From contig NW_005199274.1 of the NCBI RefSeq assembly GCF_000372725.1, positions 586,578 to 650,577 on the forward strand: a stretch of DNA of 64,000 nucleotides, read 5' to 3'. This document shows positions 19,999 through 33,364 of this stretch, in pieces (within the stretch, counting starts at the first letter, position 1; every line of letters starts with the position of its first letter). The notes below the pieces were generated by a model. That model was given only the letters and a program-made list of their open reading frames with translations, ran no database searches and was not told the DNA's origin. The DNA comes from Emiliania huxleyi CCMP1516. Taxonomy: Eukaryota; Haptophyta; Isochrysidales; Noelaerhabdaceae. Both the position numbers and the translations under genes were made by a program.

Positions 19999-20295
19999 CG
20001 CGGCGAGAGACGTGGTGACAGTGGCGACCGACGTGCCAGTGGCGCGGCTGGCATCGCCTTCTTTTCAGAATTTTCTTCACGCCGCTGCGGGGCAGGGCTG
20101 GTGAGAATGGGCTCTGGCCACTCGCCCGTGCGGTTGTAACCGCGCATCAGCCGAACGGAGCGACGGAGGTTTTGTTAATTTTTTTTCACGCCGCCGACTG
20201 CCGACTCTGCTGCCTTGCCCTTGTTCGCTCCCGCCTCGCCGCTCTCTCTTCGCGTGTGCCTGATCTGACTGGCGGCCCTGGTCTCAGTCAGTCAC

Positions 20296-23471
<3,176 letters not shown>

Positions 23472-24656
23472 GGGACCGAGTCAGACCAGCCCCGCCGAAG
23501 CGGTGTCGCAGTCGGGTCGCGACACGACACGTGGGTTTGTGCGGTTTTAGGATTTAGCGCGTAGAGCGTCTTTTTTTGTGCGCGTCCGTGCGTGACGCCA
23601 CACTCTTACGTATACGTGGCTGGGTTCACAGCGATTGTAGGAAATGGAGGGACCAAATCACGGTCGGCGGGCGCGGCCTTCCGACTCGGACGCGCCTCCG
23701 CCTCACTGGCACTATTGTAGCCCTGGCCGGTGCGCGTGCAGAGTTGAAGTTCCGGAGTGAAAATACGAACGCGTTCTCTCACGGTGACCAAAAAATGTCC
23801 ACCTCAGAGGCACCTCCGGAGGCAGGCCGCCGCACGCCGGCGACACAGCTCCAGCTGTCGAACTGACCCGCAGCTCCTCTCAGAGCGGGAACTGTGACGA
23901 AAGTTGACTGAGGCGGTTGTCAGGAATCATCATACGGATCACATGGTGGCCCTCTCATGACGGGAGACCGCCCGACCACTCCTGGGTGGCACTGCCACCG
24001 GTGTCGCTCGACGTCCTGTGTCGACAGCGTGCAGACAGCGACACAGACCATGTGGGACGCGTCGAGTATCGACCTCTACTGCTTACCCAGCCTTCGAGTG
24101 TATCCTGGCTGTGGTCCCACACCCACTGGTGTCCATCTCAGAGACCGCAGGAGGTCATGAGGGTCGATGGGAGTGCCAACCCCACAATGCCTAAACCCAG
24201 CCCAGTACCTAAACGCTAAAGCCGTACGCTCTCCACACGCTCCAGCGTCCGCAGTTTTGGCATGTCGCAGATAGGATGTAATAGGAAGAGCCAGTGTGCA
24301 GAGTGTTGGCCAATCCCAACGGCAATGGCTTGGGCGAGGGCCAGGCCGGGCAGGCCTGCCGCCACCCGGCCTACTCACTCTCTCTGCCATTGCGCATTGG
24401 CACTGCGCACGGCAGTGCCGACAGTCCACCCTTAGACAGCTCCTTCCATAGGACACGTGTCACGGTCCACCTCCCCACCATCCACCCGAGCGGGACCTCT
24501 CTCACCGTCCCGTCTCGCTCATGCGATGTGTGGCCACATCCCCTCTCCCTGCCACCACAGCCTCCCGCTGAGCTCCTTCTCTCTTCAGCTGTTCCTTGTC
24601 GCTCCGAGCCTCTGCTGCCATCTTCCAACCCTCTCCTCCGCATGACTTGAGCGCGA
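23472..24656. other. Intergenic, no gene seen
   Basis: About 1.2 kb between ARP2 and the convergent transporter gene. The frames are short and show no domain or repeat of note. It presumably holds the 3' ends of both genes. Confidence 0.5.
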
Positions 24657-26684
24657 TCAGAAGATGAGTGCTCTCTCGGACAGAGGGTTCGGCTCCCTCG
24701 GCGGCGACATCGGGTCATTGAACGTGGCGAACGGGTTGCCCCCACCGCTGGCGAAAGCCGCGGACATGTCGCTGACGGCCTGGTACGAGCCGAGGAAGAG
24801 GGCAATCAGCGAGAGCGCGGTGATCATGCCGTCACGGATGAAGAGGTAGCACCGGTTGATCTCCTTTGGGATGCCGTCTTCGCTATACAGCTTCCACTTG
24901 CACGCGAGCGGGATGCCGATGCCGGCGAATACGCCGTTGAAGGAGCCGAGAATGCCCAACATCTCCAGAAAGTAAGGGCAGACGAGCGCGCCGAAGACGG
25001 TGAAGGCAAAGAGGCACAGCCGGACAGGCAGCGAGTAGCCCGTCTTCATGGCCGCCTCACACGCGCGGTTGACGCAGTGCATCACGATTGGGTAGGTGAC
25101 GGTTAGGTTGGCGACCACCGAGCACGCCAGCAGCGCCCCCGCGAGGAGCATGGTGCCAGTCTCTGGGTCGAGCATGCTCACCTGCACGTTACCCTCGACG
25201 GCGTTGCCGAATCCAAAGTAGCCAGTGATGCCCGCAAGCCCATAGACAGTCATCACTACCACCATCGCGCCGGTGGTCGCCTTTGGCAGCTCCTCCTTGA
25301 ACTCCATCTCCGAGCGCACCGCCGGCACCACCATCTGGCACGAGAAGCCGAGCAGCAGCACCGAGATGATCATGCCCACCTGAAGCAGGAGGAGTGACTC
25401 GCGTTGAAAGCCTCATGCGCGTGGGCGGAGCGATTGGCCCGAACACAGTGAGGTCCTTCGTGGGGGGGGTTGCCTTCTCGGCTATTCCTCGCGCCTGGAA
25501 CATGAGGTTCTCTTCGGGAAAAAGCTTGTACTCGGGTGGGTTGGTCGCCCCCTCCCCCATGCCCGCAATCCCGTTCATGATGCCGGCCTGCGAAATCGTG
25601 AGTACGTACATGATCGAGGCGGCGACGCCGACGCCCGCGAGGCGCGCGATCGCCGTCATATCGTCAAGCAGCACCAGTGGCAAGAATAGGACCGAGAGGA
25701 CGAGCACCTAGCAGCAGGCCGCCTCGGAATGGTGTGCAAGTAGGCTGGGTTCCGTCCCGCTGTTGGGTCGAGGCTTCTGAGCCCCTCGGTGGTCCTGATC
25801 GTGTCTCCTCTACGTCGACGACTCACCCAATGGCGGTATGGCAGCCAGGCGTTGGTGACAAACTCCAGGCTCGAGCCAATGAGGATGAGGTAGGCGCCAG
25901 AGAGGAAGAGGAGGAACGAGTTGACCATGAAGGAGGCGAAGTAGATGCCGGGTTTGCCAAAGGGAACTTCCGCCATGTCCTCGTACTTGACCACGTAGCG
26001 ACCGAACGAATACTTGTGCGGATCCTGTCGGGTTGGAGGTGGGGTTGGAGTGGGTCGGAGTTGGGTTGAGGGCCCAAGGAAGGCCGTCTGGCTTATGGAC
26101 GAGCAGCGACTGGAGGGAGATTTGAGGGAGGCGAGCTCCTTCAGCGCGCGCTGGTCGCAGACGGTGAGCACCCACGACATATCGAGCAGCGAGAGGTGGC
26201 CAGCGAGTCCGTTAATGAACAGCAGCGGGCCCGTGATACACCAGCCCCCCTTGGCAAAGAGGGCCGGGAAGCCGAGCACGCCCGAGCCGACCATCGTGGT
26301 GATCAGGGACATACAGGCGGCGTTGGTGGACGTAGTGCCCACATGTGGGACGCCATCGACAGCGCTCTTCCGCTGTGACCTGCGGACCAGGCAATTTGGC
26401 GGTGATGCAGTCTCGGTGCTGGTGCTGCGGGAGGAGCCGACTGGAGGCGAACGAGGGAACAGGTGATGGGCAAGCGGGTCCATTGAGCGCGCGCTGCGAT
26501 CTGCATTGTATGTGTGTGTGTGCGCATGCAGCGCGCACATGCGTGCATCGTAGGTTGACATGCGCGAGAGAGCGAGCATGCCTGGCTCGAAGCTCATGCG
26601 GCCCTTCTCGAGCTCCTTCACTTGGGCTTCCAACTCCTTAATTCTGGCCTGCAGCTTTGCCGGGTCGGAGGTATCCGTCTTCAT
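24657..26684 (-). CDS. Amino acid/auxin permease-like transporter (AAAP)
   Basis: Five exons on the minus strand: 26684 to about 26535, about 26380 to 26139, 26024-25827, 25707-25447 and 25379-24657. The N-terminus carries a short coiled coil (KLQARIKELEAQVKELEKG). Then comes the family hallmark STNAACMSLITTMVGSG with VLGFPALFAKGGW, and about eleven hydrophobic segments, for example FMVNSFLLFLSGAYLILIG and GAMVVVMTVYGLAGITGYFG. This fits the SLC36/SLC38-type amino acid transporter family, which acts in plasma or vacuolar membranes with H+ or Na+ coupling. The substrate cannot be told from sequence. The intron before the last exon has a GT donor, and its first three bases match the next exon. 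The edges of exons 1 and 2 are approximate. Confidence 0.85.
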
Positions 26685-27777
26685 GGCTGATACCGGGAGC
26701 GGGAGCGGGCCGTGGCGCGGCACGCGAGAGGAACGGCCCGCCAATCGTCCGTAATCTGGCCGATGGTCGCAAAAGGAGCGCTGTCGTCCCTTTCGGACCG
26801 CCCCAAGGGGGCATGCGGCTGCAGTCCGCCAAGCGTCTCTCACACCAGGCGACGTCTTCGCCGTCAACGCGAACCAACAACGATTGGGGTAGGGGCCCTA
26901 ACTCGTGTGAGGGTACTACTTTCTCAGTGTACGTAGCTCTTACGTACATTCCCGGAGGAGGACTGCTGACGGGGTTTTCTCGCAGTGACTCTCATTCTAG
27001 CTAATAAATGAATAAATAAAACGGACATTAAAAAAATTGCTTTAGAAGAAAGACGGGCACGCATATTCTCCCCCCTCCATTCTCTCCCCCTTGGCGCGGG
27101 TCCGCCCAGCCCGTAACCTGCCATATGTGGGAAGCTGGCCGCCGATCCGAAGACCCATCGACCAGGGCTTGCTAGATCGCGCAGCCGCCCGAGCTCCTCG
27201 TACGAGAGCGCGTCGCCCGTGTGATTTGAAAGGGGGGGGGGGCTCCAGCGCCCGCGCTTGCCTTCTCGGCACGGCGGCGGCGCCAGTCGTCGCACTCCTC
27301 GCTGCTCCCCTCCAGGTGGCTCGACGGCGACGAGGCGTGCATGGTGCACGCGGAGGAGCTCGCGCACGGCCTCGTGCGCCGTTGGCTGCTCTGGCTGCGC
27401 GCCGTGGGCGCAGAGACGCCGCCTGGACGCACACGCGCTTCGTCGACAACTGCGGCAGCTGCGACGCCGGCCGCGTGTCCGCGCGGACGGCACGCGCGAC
27501 CGGAGGTCTATGACCGCTCGGACGACGCCGAGAGCCTGCGGCGGCCAGCCGAGTCGAGCGAGCGCGGGAGGGGGCGCGGCAGTCGCGGCCGGGGCGGTCG
27601 ATGAGGGCGGAGAGGGGGAGAGGCAGAACGTTTTCTTGCTACCAATTGCTACATAGGGGGGTCGTCAGACGTCAGTCGTCACAGTCCGGCTCACACCTCG
27701 CACAAGTCGACGCGTGGCTCTGCGGTTTTACGGTACTTTCTCATGTTGCACAGATCACTGTGCACTGCCCTCGTCTG
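26685..27777. other. Intergenic with doubtful coding pieces
   Basis: No clear gene. On the minus strand 26924-27235 reads plausibly as protein (ALSYEELGRLRDLASPGRW with VFGSAASFPHMAGYG) but then meets a poly-G tract. On the plus strand 27315-27604 reads WLDGDEACMVHAEELAHGLV and then becomes Arg/Ser-rich. Neither has a recognised family. They may be remnants of a decayed gene. Confidence 0.35.
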
Positions 27778-28359
27778 CTACTGCCACACCCCACGCGGGT
27801 CGTCCATCGGCCAGCTCTGCAGCGCGCGCACGCCCTGGGCCTCTGCGGGCACGAAGGCCAGCTCCTCGCCCTCGCTGCTCAGCACCACCAGCGCCGGCAC
27901 GCCGCTGCGGCGTCCAAACGGGCCGAGCTTCATCGACTCGGCGCCCGCCCAGATCTTGAACTGCTTCTTGAGCGCATCGGCCTCCTCGAAGGGCACCGAA
28001 AGCAGGCCCAGGCCCTTGGCGCGCCTCAGCGCCTCCGCCTCCGTGCGATCGCTCGGCACGTAGATGAGAGAGCACGGCTTGCCGCTGTCCTCGCTGGCCT
28101 GGAGAAACTGCTGCAGCGACGGCTCGAAGGATGTGCACATGGGGCACCAGCCCGCGGAAAAGTACAGTGCCACCCGCTTGCCGCCGAGCTGCTGGGTCGT
28201 GGCGGCCTCACTCAAGGCGGCTCCCTGCTGGTCGAGAACCGAAGACGGCAGCGTGTGCTTCGCCGCCGCGCACGCCACCGCCGGGCGCGCACGCAGCGAG
28301 GACGCAGCGAGCGCGAGGGAGCTGGCGAAGACACGAGGCAGGATCATTCGTGCCAACAA
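27778..28359 (-). CDS. Thioredoxin-fold protein, nucleoredoxin/tryparedoxin-like
   Basis: 193 residues, one exon. The N-terminus is basic and hydroxylated without acidic residues (MLARMILPRVFASSLALAAS), which suits a mitochondrial or plastid transit peptide. The thioredoxin fold follows: VALYFSAGWCPMCTSFEPSL holds the redox pair as WCPMC (about residues 70-74), then LIYVPSDRTEAEALRRA and the cis-Pro region SGVPALVVLSSEGEEL. This layout (WCxxC, then a VPSD-like strand) is close to nucleoredoxin or tryparedoxin. It probably reduces disulfides in an organelle. Confidence 0.85.
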   Translation of the reverse strand: MLARMILPRVFASSLALAASSLRARPAVACAAAKHTLPSSVLDQQGAALSEAATTQQLGGKRVALYFSAGWCPMCTSFEPSLQQFLQASEDSGKPCSLIYVPSDRTEAEALRRAKGLGLLSVPFEEADALKKQFKIWAGAESMKLGPFGRRSGVPALVVLSSEGEELAFVPAEAQGVRALQSWPMDDPRGVWQ

Positions 28360-29209
28360 GTGTGGTGGAGTAACAGGTCTCGCGGTCTCGAGGTTGGATA
28401 TCCTTCGGCCGCGTTGGGTTAAGGTTGCCCATGCCAGTTTTGGGGGGCAAACCCCGCCCGCCCCCTAGAGCCCCAGGTAAGGCCCAGGGCGAAGTCGAAT
28501 TATGGTATGCTATCAAGTTTGACCTTATGTGGTATAATATGCAACAATAATGCTATGCTATCTCCCGGCTTTTTGAGATATGATCCCTCAAAGTCGAATT
28601 ATGGTTTACTGGTGACCATAGTAGTGTCTGGCCTGTTTGCGTTTCTTCAAACGAATCCTTTAAAGTCTCGACAATAACCAAGCTGCTTATGTGGCACCGC
28701 AGAGGCTCCCTTGGGGATGCTTGAGGCCACCCCAACCACTCACGAAGCCGTACGTGGACTAATTCAAATCTACTTTTATGGTTTAAAGAAAGAAAGAAAG
28801 AAAACAGACAACAAGGGAGGGATGGAAGGACGGCACGCCGCCACCACACAGGGATTTTAAGGAGAGGTGTGTGGTGCGCTAAGGTGCTTCTCGCTGCAGA
28901 TCCCGGCGAGATCGAGCTCGTGCTCAAAGCTTGCCAACACGTACTGCCGCCACTCCTTGCACACGCCTGACGCGCGCTGTGCGGTCGCCGGACTCGCACG
29001 CAAGCGAAGAGTGGCGATGGCATGGCGAACCGCGACGGCGGTCACGATGAGCCGCGGCGGGATGAGCTGCGACGGCGCGATGAGCGTTGGCAAGGCGAGC
29101 AATGGCCGAACCATGACTAATTAACCATGACGGGCGGCATGACGAGCGGCGCGGCTACAACGACTCTTGGTGCGGTGGTCGCGAGCAGCGATGGCACGCT
29201 GAGCCACAA
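28360..29209. other. Intergenic with dispersed purine repeat
   Basis: Contains a 16 bp direct repeat (AAGTCGAATTATGGT at about 28492 and 28592) and a copy of the AAAGAAAG dispersed repeat (28783-28866). A low-complexity stretch with ATGACGGGCGGCATGA units begins near 29126. No gene is supported before 29210. Confidence 0.5.
28783..28866 (+). repeat. Dispersed purine-rich repeat
   Basis: TTTAAAGAAAGAAAGAAAG, then a conserved tail GGGAGGGATGG, GACGGCACGCCGCCACCACA and GGGATTTTAAGG. Related copies lie at 46026-46103, 46271-46331, 59556-59655 and 59734-59777, and a weak one at 5317-5362. A simple-sequence head plus a conserved unique tail fits a SINE-like or non-autonomous unit. Confidence 0.7.
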
Positions 29210-29945
29210 TTGCCCGCTGGGCGATGGCACGATGAGCCATGGCGAGGCGAGCAACGGCCGCATCATGACGGGCGGCATGATGAGCGGCGCGGCTACGACG
29301 ATCGGGGCAGAGGCGAGCGCGAGCGCGACTGGCACGATCGGCGCGATGATCGGTACCACGATCCCAGGCGCGACCATGACCGGCGCGACCGCCGCGGCGA
29401 GGGGCAGCCTCGGCACAGCGATCGCCGGGAGCGACCGCCGATGCACGGAGCACAAGGACGCGACGCACGAGTGTGCAATGATCGCCCCTTCTCGAGCCGC
29501 TGCGCTGACACTGATCAGGTCGACCCTCGGAAGCTGACGACTTTGATAAGCCAGGCTGGCAGCGCTGACGCATTGCTCGCGCTCTCTGCTGCCCACAGCA
29601 CGAGCTTGAACCACATCCACGCTGCGAACCTGTGGAACAAACTGGGCAAGCAGCGCACATCGAGCGGCCGCACGAGGAGCGGCTTGAGCAGCTGGTGCAG
29701 CGCACGCTGGACCTCGTTTCTTCGTGCCGAGCGCGCGAGCTGTCCAACATCGCCCACGGCGTAGCAAAGTGCCAGCTGCAAGTAGGGGTGGTGCGTTCGC
29801 TGTACCCGGCGGTGGCGGAGGCGGCGGTGGGGAGCGGGCTGGTTGGCTTCACCCCGCAGGAGCTGGCCAACACGGTGTGGGCGTATGCGGGGCTCCCCCC
29901 CCCCCCCCCCAGTCTCAATCTCAAATCTCGAGTCACGCTGCCCTA
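29210..29945 (+). pseudogene. OPR/RAP-like RNA-binding protein remnant
   Basis: An N-terminal Arg/Asp/His-rich low-complexity region (DDRYHDPRRDHDRRDRRGEG) is followed by VDPRKLTTLISQAGSADALL with HSTSLNHIHAANLWNKLGK. In another frame from about 29640 comes RARELSNIAHGVAKCQLQVG and then GFTPQELANTVWAYAGL. These are the helical repeat units of algal octotricopeptide/FAST-kinase-like (RAP-type) organelle RNA-binding proteins. The two parts lie in different frames without a convincing intron, and the sequence turns non-coding after a poly-C tract at 29896. I therefore read it as a broken copy; an assembly indel is the alternative. Confidence 0.5.
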
Positions 29946-30653
29946 GATTTCGGTGGTCCCGCGCAAGCGATGTTTTTCGAACGAAGCGAGATAATGGCGT
30001 TGGAAGGTTGAGGAAGTTCAACAGCATTCTGCATCGAAAACGGAATCTCTCTTGCTTGCAGTCTCAGTCTCTCCCACCCCTCATCGAAATCTCAAACTCC
30101 CAAAGCGAAAAGGAATCTTCGCCATTTGAGATCTCACGCGTTTCACCAGCTAGAAACTCACACCGAGCGACGGGAAGACTGAGATTTCGTGGCTGAACCT
30201 GAAGTCTCGACGAAGATTTGGGAGATCTCAAGGGCGGGACTAGAGACTGAGATCTGCCCTGAAATCTTCAGGTCTCACTCCTCTCAATCTCTAAGAAAGA
30301 CTAGAGATTACCATGACTGCACCTTGCCGAGGTCTCGTTGAGGTTATTAGCGGAACGCACACAGGTTGGGGCGCCGTCTCTACCAAGCTCACCCTCGTCG
30401 TGTGCACAGCCATCGACCGATCGTCAGGCACAGAATTTACCCACCGCCGCGCCCCGGCTGCGACACCATCGCGACACGCGACTCTGCGACACCGCTCGCC
30501 TGCATGAGCCGAGGACTGCGGGCTAGGGGCCACGCAGCGCACTTCTCTACACTGCGCGCAGCGACGTGAGCGTCGGTGGGATCCAGGCTCTCACCGAGGC
30601 GCACGGGGAGGAGGAGGGCCGGGGCCGGAACGGCGCGGCGGTCGCCGCCGGCG
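29946..30653. other. Intergenic, repetitive CT/GA-rich
   Basis: Many short GAGATCTCA/TGAGATTTC-like words between 29940 and 30310 give a loosely repetitive tract. There is no coding signal. It ends at the 3' end of the Yip1-like gene. Confidence 0.5.
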
Positions 30654-31692
30654 TCAAAAGATGGTGATGAGGGCGAAGCCGGTGTAGAAGAGCATCACGG
30701 GATAGAGGAGGAGCCACCGCTGGTCGTCCGCCTGCAGGATGATGACGAAGAAGAGGGCGGCGGCGTTGGAGCACCAAAACACCGTCAGCGGCACGAAGAG
30801 CGCCCCCCACGCGCCGGTCAGGTCGAGCGGGAGCGAGAGGGCGGCGAGCAGCACGATCGGCAGCAGGCAGTAGCCGAGGACGGAGGCGGTGCGGTAGATG
30901 TCGATACCCTTCATTGACATGAGGTTGAGCACCTGCGGTGCGGATGCGGGTCTCGGCGTGTGCTCGCTTCCGTGCCGGGGGCCCTGCCTGCTGCTTCTAC
31001 TCGCGCGGGGAGAGCACCGCCCAAAGCGCGAGCAGGCCCGTCACAAACACGACGTATATGTACGAGAACTGGACCTTGCCCTTGAGCAGCAGCACCGCCG
31101 CCAGCGCAAAGCAAAAGATGAGCGGGCCCGCAAAGTCCGAGTCGTCGATCACCTGCGGGGTGTGAAGAGACGCCGTTCACAGCTTCAGGGTGTGAAGAGA
31201 CGCACGTCGGAGTCGTCGATCACCTGCAAAAAGTGTCGCTCAGCCGTCTCAGGGACGTGTCGTGTGGACGTGTCGCCCGCAGCGTCCGGCGCTGTCGGTC
31301 GCCTCCTGGTCGAGCTTGGACCGGCGCGGCCACAGCACCGCGCGCGTCTTGGAGACGATGTGCGAAAAGTTGATCCCGAGCTCCTCCAGGATGGGCGGCT
31401 CGTCCTCCTCTCCCTCGCCGAGAAGCGTCTGCGAAAGCTTCCAGCTCGCCGACAGGTTCCGCTTGCGCATCCCCTCGCTCGGCTCGGGCGGGCCGCCCCC
31501 GCCGTCCATGCTCCCCGACGTGCTCTCCCACCCGCCGCCGCCGTACCCGCCCAGCTGTGGCTGGAAGCCGACGCCGCCCGTCGGCTGCGGCAGCTGCGGC
31601 GCAGCCTGCTGCGGCTGCTGTGGCGTGTACGAGTAGGAGGGAGTGCCGTTGCCGAATCCGTACGCGTCGTCCGTGTCTCCGGGGGCGCGCAT
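30654..31692 (-). CDS. Yip1/YIPF5-like Golgi membrane protein
   Basis: Three exons on the minus strand, 31692-31303, 31152-31018 and 30932-30654, give 267 residues (human YIPF5 has 257). The N-terminus is Gly/Pro/Gln/Tyr-rich (GTPSYSYTPQQPQQAAPQL). The family core EEPPILEELGINFSHIVSKT-like (ILEELGINFSHIVSKTRAVL) leads into five hydrophobic segments, including IDDSDFAGPLIFCFALAAVL, KVQFSYIYVVFVTG, and TASVLGYCLLPIVLLAAL. Yip1 proteins bind Rab GTPases and act in ER-to-Golgi traffic. Intron 1 contains an introner-like unit flanked by two copies of the exon 2 start (GTGATCGACGACTC). Intron 2 starts GTGCTC, as does exon 3. The start ATG at 31692 gives the expected cytosolic N-terminus. Confidence 0.92.
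31153..31240 (-). repeat. Introner-like cassette in the Yip1 gene
   Basis: On the minus strand: GTGCGTCTCTTCACACC, then CTGAAGCTGTGAACGGCGTC, then TCTTCACACCCCGCAG. It is bordered on both sides by the same exon start, GTGATCGACGACTC. It shares CGTCTCTTCACACC and GCTGTGAAC with four introns of the ERGIC/PDI gene, so the same family sits in two unrelated genes. Confidence 0.8.
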
Positions 31693-32044
31693 GTATACCG
31701 GTGCACGCGAGGAGGCTCTGACGCCGCTGGCCGGGCAGCGATCACAGGGGCTTTCCAAGCGCCGCTGGGCGGCCCGCACGAGCCTCCGAATTCTTTTTAC
31801 TGGCAATCCGCGCAGCGCCGCCCAGGCTTCAAGACGATCCTCCTGCGCGCGCTGGGTCGCGCGCGGACTCGACCGCCGCGGCGTCCGCAGCAGCGGCGTC
31901 GCGCAGCTCCTCGCACCGCAGGCGCAGCTGAGGCTGCCGCGACGACGCCACCGCGGCGACGCGCAGCCGCCTGGTGCCCACCAGCAGCGCGCCCTCAGCA
32001 CTGAGTTGGCAGTGACTGCTGTGTACGTGTCGAGACCCGATTCC
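31693..32044. other. Spacer upstream of the Yip1-like gene
   Basis: About 350 bp between the start of the Yip1-like gene and the EF-hand-like exons. Frames here are Arg/Ala-rich without a domain. It presumably holds the Yip1 promoter. Confidence 0.4.
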
Positions 32045-32335
32045 GGTTCGTCAAGGAGAAAGCCTTCATGTCCTTGAGCATCATCGCCTTGAACTGCTCG
32101 AAGGTGATGCAGCTGTTCTCGCCGCCGCTCGAGGCGATCATCTGTGGGGGGATATGGGGAGATATGGAGCGTGCGGGCCGAGAAGGTGGCTGAGTGAACC
32201 CATCCGCGACTCTCGCCCCCCAGCCCTTGCCCTAGCCCTAATCCAATTTGACTCTCGCCCCAGCCCTTGCCCTAGCAACCCCTTGACTACGTAGCCGACA
32301 GACCTCGTACTCGTCCCCCAGCGTGCAGCGCAGCT
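32045..32335 (-). pseudogene. EF-hand-like gene fragment
   Basis: On the minus strand, ELRCTLGDEYE (to about 32303) and, after a short intron-like stretch with repeated GGGCAAGGGCTGGGGCGAGA, GGENSCITFEQFKAMMLKDM (32045-32142). The second piece resembles the exit helix of an EF-hand. No start or upstream exons are seen, because a telomere-like block and the DUF3431 gene follow directly. It is probably the 3' remnant of a calcium-binding protein gene. Confidence 0.35.
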
Positions 32336-32336
32336 C

Positions 32337-32396
32337 CGGACTCGGAATCGGGCTCGGAATCGGGCTCGGGTTCGGGTTCGGGTTCGGGTTCGGGTT
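32337..32396. repeat. Telomere-like GGGTTC tract
   Basis: CGGAATCGGGCTC passes into four GGGTTC hexamers and ends within the stop codon region of the DUF3431 gene. A variant of the TTAGGG-type repeat seen at 50385-50440. Confidence 0.7.
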
Positions 32397-33144
32397 AGAT
32401 AGCCCAGGCGAACCCCGCAAGTGGCTCCGGCGGGAAGGCCACATAGTCGGGCGGGCCGGTCCGCGCCGCGCGGGAGCCATTGACCCCGCGGCATCGCCGG
32501 TCCCGCAAGACAGGCAGCTCGAGCTTCTGGTGCGGTGTGCATTCACGGCACATGAAGAGGTGTCGCCAAAGCCGCTCCATCGCCCACGGCACGCGCAGGG
32601 CACAACCGGCGCCAAAGTGCTCCGCCAGTAAGTACCAATAGACGTCGAGCGGCAGGCGCGTAATCGCTGCGGAGCGCACGATCATGAATGCCCCCGCAAA
32701 GGTCCGAAAAAGTCTGTCCTCAGGTGGGGCGTGCCGTCCGAGAACAGCACGGAGGAGTGGCCCGAAGCACGGCAGCTGCCACCGTGGGTTCAGACCACAC
32801 GCCGTGTGCTGCAGGATTGCCTGGCACGGAGCGAGGCGGGCGACGTCTTGGTCGGCATTCAGGCGTGCTGCGTTGACGAGAGGTGCGGTGAGGTAGCAGG
32901 GTTGTCCCGATGGCCCTGTGGAGATGAACGGCCCGCCCTGGGCGAAGCACACGCACACGTGCTCGTGCTCGATGTGCGCATAATGCTCAACGATCCACTG
33001 CAAGAAGCTGAGAGACTCACGACCAACATTTGCCGTCTTCTGCACCACAGCTACCGGCGCCTGGATGCCCGTAGTCCAGTCGAGGGACTCGTTGTAGCGA
33101 GCGACGACGAGGGTGCTGCAGCGGCATGTATGATTCAGCGCCAT
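32395..33144 (-). CDS. DUF3431 family protein
   Basis: 249 residues, one exon, stop at 32395. The family pattern is visible: STLVVARYNESLDWTTGIQA at the N-terminus, TANVGRESLSFLQWIVEHY, then HEHVCVCFAQGGPF, and the C-terminal CALRVPWAMERLWRHLFMC. DUF3431 proteins look like glycosyltransferase-related enzymes with the opening [VA]ARYNE, but their reaction is not established. There is no signal peptide. The gene lies divergent from the retroelement zone to the right. Confidence 0.8.
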   Translation of the reverse strand: MALNHTCRCSTLVVARYNESLDWTTGIQAPVAVVQKTANVGRESLSFLQWIVEHYAHIEHEHVCVCFAQGGPFISTGPSGQPCYLTAPLVNAARLNADQDVARLAPCQAILQHTACGLNPRWQLPCFGPLLRAVLGRHAPPEDRLFRTFAGAFMIVRSAAITRLPLDVYWYLLAEHFGAGCALRVPWAMERLWRHLFMCRECTPHQKLELPVLRDRRCRGVNGSRAARTGPPDYVAFPPEPLAGFAWAI

Positions 33145-33364
33145 GTCAAAGGCAGTGTGGCTCGAATTTTATTTTTTCTTCCGCGCCTTCAATTTTATTA
33201 CTCTCGGGCCCGCGCCCCACGGCCGGGAGAAAGGGGAGTGACAGTTTGGGACGGCGAAAAAGAGAACCTCGTGGCGGCTCGACGGGATTCTTTTTTCTCT
33301 GTCAATCAGGGAGTGTCGTTGTAAAATTCTCTGTCATTCATGTCAACACAAAACAACAACAAAC

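Noticed and set aside
31249-32001. Long single-exon frame extending the Yip1 N-terminus
   Set aside because: The part before Met 31692 is Arg/Cys-rich without Yip1 character. The shorter start gives the expected family length.
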